NCBI GenBank assembly: GCA_947175285.1
Contig: CAMWMM010000020.1
Coordinates: forward strand, 1-22,136
Source of the DNA: an uncultured Lachnospiraceae bacterium
Lineage (GTDB): Bacteria; Bacillota_A; Clostridia; Lachnospirales; Lachnospiraceae
Reading direction: 5' to 3'
DNA: 22,136 nucleotides
The translations under genes and the position numbers were made by a program. The notes beneath the pieces are model-generated. The model was not told the origin of the DNA. It was given only the letters and a program-made list of their open reading frames with translations, and ran no database searches. Position 1 is the first letter of the stretch; each line of letters begins with the position of its first letter. Shown here piece after piece: positions 1-6,036 of the stretch.

Positions 1-595
1 AATATAAGTCATCGCACAGTCCCTCCAAATCGGAAGAAATATGGGAACTGACAAGAATTGCCCTGCCGTCATGACTCATATATTCACGCATCTCGTCAAG
101 CAGCTCACTTCTGACTACCGCATCCAGACCTGCCGTCGGCTCATCTAAAATTAACAGCTTTGCTTCATAGCTCATAGCAAGCAGAAGCTTGAATTTCGCT
201 TTCATTCCGGTAGAAAACTCTTTTAGCTGCTTATTTAGCGGCAGTTCATATTGCTCACATTTCCTGATAAAACTATCTTTCTCAAACTTCGGATACATCG
301 CTTCCATAACAGACACCGTATCTTTTATCGTAAGCACATCGTTAAACGTACTTTCTGCTAAAACAACACCTATTTCCTGTTTATCGGAAACCGTTATTTC
401 CTGGCTGTCTTTTCCGAAAATTTCAATGGCTCCGCCATCTGTCTGAATCAGACCCAATATCGCTTTAAAGGTCGTACTTTTCCCGGCTCCGTTTGCACCT
501 ATGATTCCCGTAACATAACCTTCTTCAATTTGAATGGAGCAGTCGAGATTAAAATCTCCATACCGCTTTTGTACATTTTCCATTTTCAGTAACAT
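1..595 (-). CDS. ABC transporter ATP-binding protein (YtrB-like), 3' end outside window
   Basis: This is the nucleotide-binding subunit of an ABC transporter, expected at the inner face of the membrane where it powers a permease encoded beyond the window edge. Reading down from the ATG at 595, the frame stays open to position 1, giving about 198 residues with the C-terminus missing. Visible motifs in order are Walker A (GANGAGKST), a degenerate signature (FSTGMKAK in place of LSGGQ), Walker B with D-loop (LLILDEPTAGLD), and the switch His in a VSSH motif. The start has AAGGAG about 11 nt upstream; an in-frame ATG four codons on is an alternative. It follows the GntR repressor gene by 32 nt, the usual arrangement of YtrA/YtrB operons, so it is probably repressed by that protein. 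Transport substrate is unknown. Confidence 0.9.
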   Translation of the reverse strand, partial: MLLKMENVQKRYGDFNLDCSIQIEEGYVTGIIGANGAGKSTTFKAILGLIQTDGGAIEIFGKDSQEITVSDKQEIGVVLAESTFNDVLTIKDTVSVMEAMYPKFEKDSFIRKCEQYELPLNKQLKEFSTGMKAKFKLLLAMSYEAKLLILDEPTAGLDAVVRSELLDEMREYMSHDGRAILVSSHISSDLEGLCDDLY

Positions 596-627
596 CTATC
601 GGCTCACTCCTTTTACCACTCTTCACA

Positions 628-999
628 CTATTCTTCCATGATTAAATCAAATAATTCCCTGATTTCCTCATCTTTCATCCCGCACTTTCTTCCCTCCTGC
701 ACGGCGGATTCTAACTTATTTTCCACTTCCCTGCGCTTTTCTTCCTGTAAAAGATTCTGATTCCCCTGCGCAACAAAGCTTCCTTTTCCATGCACCGTAA
801 CAATAAAGCCATCCTCTTCGAGGCAGTCGTAGGCCTTCTTTACCGTCAGCGCACTGATTTTTAAATCTTTGGACAAAGACCTGACCGAAGGCAGCATGGT
901 CTCTTCCTGTAGTCTTCCGTCCATAATCATAGCTTTAATCTGCCCTATGATTTGCTCATAAATTGGTTCCATCGATGAATTGCTAATTATAATTTTCAT
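628..999 (-). CDS. GntR-family transcriptional regulator, YtrA-like
   Basis: This 123-residue protein is a short GntR regulator of the YtrA subfamily: an N-terminal winged helix (about residues 10-75) with a recognition-helix region (SVRSLSKDLKISALTVKKAY) and wing (VHGKGSFV), then a short helical dimerisation tail rich in charged residues instead of a large effector domain. The reading frame extends upstream to 1050, but the ATG at 999 is preferred because GGAGG lies 8 nt before it, and the longer start would lie upstream of the promoter -10 element. Proteins of this subfamily usually repress their own operon with the downstream ABC genes, and cell-envelope stress often relieves repression; here the ABC ATPase gene follows. 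The inducing signal cannot be read from the sequence. Confidence 0.93.
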   Translation of the reverse strand: MKIIISNSSMEPIYEQIIGQIKAMIMDGRLQEETMLPSVRSLSKDLKISALTVKKAYDCLEEDGFIVTVHGKGSFVAQGNQNLLQEEKRREVENKLESAVQEGRKCGMKDEEIRELFDLIMEE

Positions 1000-1021
1000 A
1001 TTTTCTGCCTCCGTGATAAAC

Positions 1022-1050
1022 AGTATATAACAGTACATATCAGTTGTCAA
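1022..1050 (-). promoter_or_regulatory. Sigma-A promoter of the GntR-ABC operon with periodic operator-like repeats
   Basis: On the minus strand the -35 TTGACA (1045-1050) and -10 TATACT (1022-1027) are separated by exactly 17 nt. The same stretch, read on the plus strand, shows CAGT at 1021, 1031 and 1041 followed by AT-rich bases (cagtatataa, cagtacatat, cagttgtcaa), which is a three-fold direct repeat with a 10-bp period. A repressor bound here would cover both promoter elements, so autoregulation by the GntR protein is a reasonable inference. Confidence 0.8.
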
Positions 1051-1139
1051 TATGCTTTATTAAATTTCTGTATATTTAAAATATAAAACACATATAAATA
1101 TATCGCTGGCAAAAGATTAAACAATAACAGATAAATATG

Positions 1140-1168
1140 TTGACACAATTACACCTGTTATGTATAAT
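1140..1168 (+). promoter_or_regulatory. Consensus sigma-A promoter for the small RNA/abi locus
   Basis: TTGACA at 1140-1145 and TATAAT at 1163-1168 are both perfect consensus hexamers with a 17-nt spacer. Transcription would start near 1174-1176, directly before the structured segment that ends in the terminator at 1218-1238. No other promoter is visible between this one and the Abi_2 gene, so the gene is presumably transcribed by read-through of that terminator. Confidence 0.88.
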
Positions 1169-1174
1169 ATTGTC

Positions 1175-1238
1175 AGTGATCGTGTTGCAGATACCTGTGA
1201 GGCCTGCGACCAGAAGGGGCTCCTGCGGGAGCCTTTTT
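1175..1238 (+). ncRNA. Small structured RNA upstream of the Abi_2 gene (abiF-RNA-like candidate)
   Basis: This roughly 65-nt segment lies between a perfect promoter and an intrinsic terminator and contains no plausible small ORF. A 7-bp hairpin is visible: gttgcag (1184-1190) pairs with ctgcgac (1204-1210), with one G-U pair and a 13-nt loop that can form a 3-bp mini-stem (cct 1194-1196 with agg 1200-1202). It is followed by a short linker and the terminator hairpin. An RNA motif called abiF RNA has been described upstream of AbiF/Abi_2 genes, and position and size fit that class; I could not compare with the covariance model. Its likely role is in trans, or as an RNA partner or antidote of the downstream HEPN protein. 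A simple leader attenuator is the main alternative. Confidence 0.65.
1216..1238 (+). terminator. Intrinsic terminator of the small RNA
   Basis: The stem GGCTCC (1218-1223) pairs with GGAGCC (1228-1233) around a TGCG tetraloop, extended by two G-U pairs, and is followed by five T (1234-1238). It lies between the promoter and the Abi_2 start codon, so it would make an abundant short RNA and little abi mRNA. The same layout is found in type III toxin-antitoxin loci. Confidence 0.88.
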
Positions 1239-1269
1239 GTATGTATGTTGAGTAAGAATGAGGTATTTT

Positions 1270-2259
1270 ATGGAAAATGAGTTAAAACAAGATAAGCCTT
1301 TCATGACTTATGAACAATTAATCAAAAAATTAAACGAAGAAAAAAAACTTGAAATAAATGATAAAGATTATGCCATTAAATTATTAAAAGAGCACAGTTA
1401 TTTTGCATTAATATCAGGTTACAAAGGTCCTTTTAAAGGAAAGGATGGCAATTATAAAATTCATACATCAATTCAGGATATTTATGCACTCTACATCTTT
1501 GATGATTCTTTGAGAGCGCTTTTCTTACAATATATACTGAAAATTGAAAACCATGTCAAGTCGCTAATATCCTATTCTTTTTGTGAAACTTATGGTGATG
1601 CACAGCAACATTATCTCAATGCAACAAAATATAATTATAATTCCAAAAACCAAAAAGATGTGAACGAACTGATTACAAGGCTTACAAAAATTACAACTGA
1701 CCCTAAAAATTATCCGTATATCAAACATCAGCAAAATAAGCATGGCAATATTCCTTTATGGGTTATGATGAAAGCATTAACATTAGGCACTGTCTCAAGA
1801 ATGTATAGTTTTTTACCACAGAATATTCAGCACAATGTTAGCAAAGAATTTACATATGTACATGAGAGTATGCTTGTGCAGATGTTGGATTTATTAGCCC
1901 GCGTTAGAAATGTATGCGCTCATAACGAGAGACTGTTTGATTATAAATATAAAAAGGGAACAATAGACGATACATATATTCATGCATCTTTAGAAATTCA
2001 TAAAGTAAAAGAACAGTATAAGAAAGGAAAGAATGATTTATTTGCCGTAGTTATTGTTTTAAAATATCTATTAAATGAAAATGACTTTAAATTATTCGTA
2101 GGGGGATTAAGTAGATTGATACAAAAATTACTTAAAGATACAAAAAGAATTCAGAAAAACCAATTATACAAATATATGGGATTCCCTGAAAATTGGATAG
2201 AAATTAAAAACAAAAGTAATAAGGATGACAGTTTGAAGTTAGGAAAGGATTCTCTATGA
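1270..2259 (+). CDS. Abi_2/AbiF-family abortive-infection protein with HEPN motif
   Basis: This protein of about 329 residues belongs to the Abi_2 (AbiD/AbiF) family, cytoplasmic proteins linked to abortive phage infection. The family N-terminus is visible (FMTYEQLIKKL, then HSYFALISGYKGPF), as is the central helix KIENHVKSLISYSF. A HEPN-type RX4H motif, RNVCAH, falls at residues 213-218, and such a motif commonly forms an RNase site on dimerisation; RNA cleavage is inferred, not shown. The ATG at 1270 is preferred because GAGG ends 6 nt before it; an in-frame ATG at 1258 is the alternative. The gene is much more AT-rich than its neighbours, suggesting horizontal transfer. It sits just behind a promoter, structured RNA and terminator, and its TGA overlaps the next gene's ATG. 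It is probably a toxin held in check by the RNA. Confidence 0.9.
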   Translation: MENELKQDKPFMTYEQLIKKLNEEKKLEINDKDYAIKLLKEHSYFALISGYKGPFKGKDGNYKIHTSIQDIYALYIFDDSLRALFLQYILKIENHVKSLISYSFCETYGDAQQHYLNATKYNYNSKNQKDVNELITRLTKITTDPKNYPYIKHQQNKHGNIPLWVMMKALTLGTVSRMYSFLPQNIQHNVSKEFTYVHESMLVQMLDLLARVRNVCAHNERLFDYKYKKGTIDDTYIHASLEIHKVKEQYKKGKNDLFAVVIVLKYLLNENDFKLFVGGLSRLIQKLLKDTKRIQKNQLYKYMGFPENWIEIKNKSNKDDSLKLGKDSL

Positions 2260-2936
2260 AAATATTAATCATCGAAGATGACACCGGACTAAACCGCGGC
2301 ATTTCTTTTGCTCTCGAGCAGGATGGTTATCAAACGCTCTGCGCGCAGACACTGAAAGAGGGCTATACTCTTTTTGAGGAAGAGTCGCCTGACGCCGTCA
2401 TACTGGATTTGAATCTGCCGGACGGAGACGGCATTGATTTTTGTAAAACTATACGGAAACTTCCCGAGGAAAAATCCAAGACCCCGCTGTTAATGCTGAC
2501 CGCGCGGGATATGGAAGTAGATGAAATTATGGGGCTTTCAAGCGGAGCGGACGATTATATGACGAAACCATTTTCCATTTCCGTTTTAAAAATCAGACTG
2601 CAAAATATGATACGGCGCAAGTACCCTGAAAATGAAACGGAGCATATCATTAAATCCGGTAAAATTTCCTTGGATACAAGCACATTCCGCGCTTTCTGCG
2701 AAGATAAGGAAATCATTTTAAGCATAACGGAGTTCCGTCTGCTTCAATATTTTCTGGAACATAAAAACCAGGCGCTTTTAAAAGAGCAGATATTACAGCA
2801 TGTATGGGATACAGACGGAAATTTTGTAGAAGAAAATACTCTCTCCGTCAATATCAGCCGTCTGCGTAAAAAACTGGGCGGAAATTACATCCGCACCATT
2901 CAGGGAATCGGATATTTATGGGAGGAAAATCCATGA
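2256..2936 (+). CDS. OmpR-family response regulator
   Basis: This 226-residue DNA-binding response regulator is the output half of a two-component system. The receiver domain (about 1-120) shows the acidic pair D8/D9, the phosphoacceptor D51 in VILDLNLPDGDG, T82 and K104 (TKPF). The C-terminal winged helix (about 130-225) ends in the typical INISRLRKKL-to-GYLW segment seen here as VNISRLRKKLGG. The ATG overlaps the abi stop in an ATGA, with AGGAAAGG upstream. A weak promoter-like pair inside the abi 3' end (TTGGAT 2193-2198, TAATAA 2217-2222) could make it independent of abi. Its probable target is the ABC transporter operon starting at 5338, because kinases of this compact type usually control adjacent FtsX transporters. 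Confidence 0.93.
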   Translation: MKILIIEDDTGLNRGISFALEQDGYQTLCAQTLKEGYTLFEEESPDAVILDLNLPDGDGIDFCKTIRKLPEEKSKTPLLMLTARDMEVDEIMGLSSGADDYMTKPFSISVLKIRLQNMIRRKYPENETEHIIKSGKISLDTSTFRAFCEDKEIILSITEFRLLQYFLEHKNQALLKEQILQHVWDTDGNFVEENTLSVNISRLRKKLGGNYIRTIQGIGYLWEENP

Positions 2937-3871
2937 CACAGAACACTATCATAATCTTACTTGCCCTCGCTCTTTTGCTCTGTATTGCAGCCCTTATTAT
3001 AGGTACAGTCTATTTTCTGCTGCAGTGGAAAAAACTGGATAGCATACTGGACAGCTTCTGGACAAGAGACCCGAATGACGCATACTATCAGGAATATTAT
3101 GAAACAAGGGAATCTAAAATCGCAAGTCAGCTTCGCCGCATTTTAAGCAATGCCTATTTTAAGGAAAAACAAGCGGTCAAAGAAAAAAATCAGGTCACGG
3201 AACTGATTTCCGACCTTTCTCACCAGTTAAAGACGCCTTTGGCAAATATTATCATGAATATGGAACTATTGCAGAATAACACTCTTTCGCCGGAAAAACA
3301 GAAAGAGTTTCTGGAACATACGAAAGACCAGGCAGACAAAATGAGCTGGTTAATGAAAGATCTTTTAAAAGCTTCCCGGCTGGAAAACGGTATCATTCAA
3401 TTTCATGCCGAAAATACGGGCATCAAGGAAACGATTGCCCGCTCACTTGACGCAGTCTATGCACAGGCTGCTGCAAAAAGAATCCAATTATCGGCAGATG
3501 TATTTCAGGATTTCCCGCTCTACCATAATCCGAAATGGACAGCGGAAGCCATGTCCAATATTTTAGAAAATGCAATCAAATATTCCCCGGAAAACAGCCA
3601 CATTAGAATAGCAATTACCCGACTGGATATTTATACAAGAATTACCATTTCCGATGAGGGCATCGGCATTCCCGAAAGTGAATATAACAATATCTTTAAG
3701 CGTTTTTATCGCGGAAAGAGCGTGGAACAACAGGAAGGAAACGGCCTCGGTTTATATCTGGCGCAGCTTATCTTACAATGTGAAAAAGGCTACATTACCG
3801 TAGCCTCAAAACTTGGTCAGGGAAGCAGTTTTTCATTGTTTCTGTTAAATTCTACTCCGCTTTCCTATTGA
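2933..3871 (+). CDS. Sensor histidine kinase without an extracellular sensing domain
   Basis: This 312-residue membrane kinase partners with the response regulator before it; the two genes overlap in ATGA. The N-terminus holds one hydrophobic stretch (about residues 5-31) with almost no outside loop, so it cannot sense a ligand by itself in the classical way. Next come a HisKA domain with phosphoacceptor H97 (SHQLKTP), an N box with N209 and N213 (MSNILENAIKYS), a G1 box DEGIGIP (241-247), an F region (FKRFYRGKS) and a G2 box GNGLGL (269-274). All catalytic boxes are intact. The ATG at 2933 is chosen because GGAGG lies 7 nt upstream; the frame opens at 2918. Such short kinases commonly read out the state of an FtsX-type transporter, here probably the one at 5338-8659. 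Its last 20 nt overlap the convergent CLC gene. Confidence 0.92.
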   Translation: MTQNTIIILLALALLLCIAALIIGTVYFLLQWKKLDSILDSFWTRDPNDAYYQEYYETRESKIASQLRRILSNAYFKEKQAVKEKNQVTELISDLSHQLKTPLANIIMNMELLQNNTLSPEKQKEFLEHTKDQADKMSWLMKDLLKASRLENGIIQFHAENTGIKETIARSLDAVYAQAAAKRIQLSADVFQDFPLYHNPKWTAEAMSNILENAIKYSPENSHIRIAITRLDIYTRITISDEGIGIPESEYNNIFKRFYRGKSVEQQEGNGLGLYLAQLILQCEKGYITVASKLGQGSSFSLFLLNSTPLSY

Positions 3872-5111
3872 TAAAAATTGTCTTATATTTTGAATACATG
3901 ATTTTCTGACTATGGTATAAACCGTAATATCCGGAAAACATGTAGCTAAACGCCACTGCCAGCAAAAAATAAGGCATTCCGTCGTATCCGAACAGTTCAA
4001 AACAAATGAGAAGCGATGAAATCGGACAGTTCGTTACCCCGCAGAATACCGCCCCCATACCGACTGCCGTACAAAGTGCAGGTGAAAATCCGATTATGTT
4101 TCCAAACAGACAGCCGAATGTTGCGCCGATACAAAACGATGGCACAATCTCACCGCCCTTATAACCGGCTCCTAAAGTTACCGCTGTAAACAGTATTTTC
4201 ATAAGAAACATTTCCGGTCTGACACTGCCCTCCATACACTTTTCAATCAAAGCCATGCCGGAACCGTTATACCTCTGGTCTCCTACCAAAAACGTCAATG
4301 CAATCACAATACAGCCGCCTACGAAAATTCTGATATAGGCATTCTTGAAAAATCTCTTATAAAGATGCGCTGCCTGATGGAGCAGAACACAGAATAAAAT
4401 ACTGACAAACGCACATAATACGGCAAGAATGGAAGTCTTTACCGCTGCGCTGATGGTAAAGGAAGGCAGTTCTTTTAACGGAAACACCTCTTCCGGAGTT
4501 CCGAAATAAGCAGCAACGCCATGCGCCGCCAAAGCTGCAATCGCGCAGGGAACCAAAGCCGCATAATACATAACACCAACGCTCACCACTTCCAGAGAAA
4601 AAACGGCTGCTGCCATCGGCGTTCCGAATAACGCCGAAAAAGCCGCGCTCATGCCGCACATTGTCATAATATGCCTGTCCTTCTCATCCAGCCGGAGCAG
4701 TTCCCCGATTTTATTTCCGATACTGCCGCCAATCTGCAGTGCTGCGCCCTCGCGTCCTGCCGAACCTCCGCATAAGTGTGTAATCAATGTAGAAAGGAAA
4801 ATAAGCGGCGCCTGACGTGCGGGCAGTTCGTCTCCGGAATGAATCGAAGAAATAACCAGATTTGTTCCTGCATCATTCTCATTATGGAGCAAACGATACG
4901 CGCCTACGATAAGAAGCCCGCCAAACGGAAGCAGCCAGATGATATATGGATACTCTGCGCGCGTCTGTGTTACAATGGATAAACACCTATGAAAAAATGT
5001 GCCGATTCCCCCGATAACAACACCGGAAGCAACCGCTAAAATAACCCATTTGACAGAAGCGCCGTTTCTTTGTACAGCCTGTATAAATTTTTGTTTAATG
5101 TTTTCCCCCAT
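3852..5111 (-). CDS. CLC-family anion transporter, CLC-F (fluoride/proton antiporter)-like
   Basis: This 419-residue polytopic membrane protein belongs to the CLC chloride channel/antiporter superfamily. The gating-glutamate motif is present as GGSAGREGAALQIGG, with Ala where most CLCs have Pro. The classical GSGIP motif is replaced by AGTNL, and the third motif reads KGGEIVPSF instead of GxFxP. This combination, as I remember it, marks the CLC-F branch that exports fluoride in exchange for protons, so fluoride resistance is the best guess; chloride transport is the alternative. No fluoride riboswitch was found upstream. A weak promoter (TTGTAA-17-TAAATT) is visible, and the closest SD-like sequence (GAAAGG) lies about 15 nt before the ATG, which is unusually far. 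The gene is on the strand opposite the two-component and ABC genes that flank it. Confidence 0.88.
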   Translation of the reverse strand: MGENIKQKFIQAVQRNGASVKWVILAVASGVVIGGIGTFFHRCLSIVTQTRAEYPYIIWLLPFGGLLIVGAYRLLHNENDAGTNLVISSIHSGDELPARQAPLIFLSTLITHLCGGSAGREGAALQIGGSIGNKIGELLRLDEKDRHIMTMCGMSAAFSALFGTPMAAAVFSLEVVSVGVMYYAALVPCAIAALAAHGVAAYFGTPEEVFPLKELPSFTISAAVKTSILAVLCAFVSILFCVLLHQAAHLYKRFFKNAYIRIFVGGCIVIALTFLVGDQRYNGSGMALIEKCMEGSVRPEMFLMKILFTAVTLGAGYKGGEIVPSFCIGATFGCLFGNIIGFSPALCTAVGMGAVFCGVTNCPISSLLICFELFGYDGMPYFLLAVAFSYMFSGYYGLYHSQKIMYSKYKTIFINRKAE

Positions 5112-5226
5112 AACGTAACTAACATACCTTTCTCTTTTGCTATAATAAATTTAGCATTTTCTTCACTGTTTTACAATAGTTTATCAACTGTATTGGAAAA
5201 TAACGGAAACAAAAAACCGGAACAAG

Positions 5227-5293
5227 TTCTTACAATATTGTCATATCTTTTATTTCTTTTTGTCAGAAGGCTGTAAGAAGTATTTGTTAGAAT
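5227..5293 (+). promoter_or_regulatory. Candidate regulated promoter of the FtsX ABC operon
   Basis: Upstream of the ATPase gene lie a near-palindrome TTACAATATTGTCA (5230-5243), an inverted pair TTCTTACA (5227-5234) and TGTAAGAA (5272-5279), and a further copy TGTTAGAA (5285-5292). An extended -10 (TGTTAGAAT, 5285-5293) has no matching -35. A poor -35 with repeated TGTAA-type boxes fits a promoter activated by an OmpR-type regulator such as the one at 2256-2936. Site assignment is inference. Confidence 0.4.
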
Positions 5294-5337
5294 AAACCCG
5301 TATAAGAGAAAATCCAGGAAAGAGAGGACTAATTTTT

Positions 5338-6036
5338 ATGAGCATACTGGAAACAAAAGAACTGAAAAAATATTACGGCTCCGGCGATACGCAGGTGAAA
5401 GCATTAGACGGCGTAAATTTACGTGTAGAGGACGGCGAATTTACCGCTGTTGTAGGTACTTCCGGCTCCGGCAAATCCACGCTTCTTCATATGTTAGGCG
5501 GGCTTGACTATGCGACAAGCGGTACCGTAACCGTTGCAGGAAAAAAGATTTTTGACCTGAACGAAAATGACTTAACCATTTTCCGGAGAAGGCAGATTGG
5601 TTTTATTTTCCAAAGTTATAACCTTGTTCCGATTTTAAGCGTCTATGAAAATATCGTTCTGCCGCTTGAACTGGACGGAAGAACGGTAGATAAAAAATTC
5701 GTAGATGACATTATTAAAATGCTTGGTCTGCAAAGCAAACTGGATAATCTTCCGGGACAGCTTTCCGGTGGACAGCAGCAGCGCGTTGCCATTGCACGTG
5801 CACTTGCTACAAAGCCCGCCATTATTCTTGCTGATGAGCCGACCGGAAATCTCGACAGTAAAACAACGCAGGAAGTATTGGGACTTCTAAAGCTGACCGG
5901 AGAACAATTCCACCAGACCATCGTCATGATTACACATAATGAAGCATTAGCGCAGCTTTGCGACAGAGTCATCCATATCGAAGACGGAAAGATTATAGAC
6001 GACCATAAGCAGGGAGGTGTCTTACATGAAAAATAA
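5338..6036 (+). CDS. ABC transporter ATP-binding protein (MacB/LolD type)
   Basis: This 232-residue ATPase drives the FtsX-type permease encoded next. It shows Walker A (GTSGSGKST, near residues 40-48), the Q-loop region [10 protein letters not shown], the signature LSGGQQQR, Walker B with D-loop ([13 protein letters not shown]) and the switch His in MITHN, all typical of the MacB/LolD/BceA subfamily. GAGAGG lies about 10 nt before the ATG. The stop codon lies inside the permease gene (11-nt overlap), so the two are co-translated. Members of this subfamily couple ATP hydrolysis to envelope functions such as peptide antibiotic resistance rather than bulk import. The two-component system upstream probably controls it. 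Confidence 0.95.
   Translation: MSILETKELKKYYGSGDTQVKALDGVNLRVEDGEFTAVVGTSGSGKSTLLHMLGGLDYATSGTVTVAGKKIFDLNENDLTIFRRRQIGFIFQSYNLVPILSVYENIVLPLELDGRTVDKKFVDDIIKMLGLQSKLDNLPGQLSGGQQQRVAIARALATKPAIILADEPTGNLDSKTTQEVLGLLKLTGEQFHQTIVMITHNEALAQLCDRVIHIEDGKIIDDHKQGGVLHEK

Noticed and set aside
5112..5337. Fluoride riboswitch before the CLC gene
   Set aside because: The conserved segments of that riboswitch were not found on the minus strand.
6017..6025. GTG start of the FtsX permease at 6017
   Set aside because: The GTG lies on the AGGGAGG ribosome binding site that serves the ATG at 6026.
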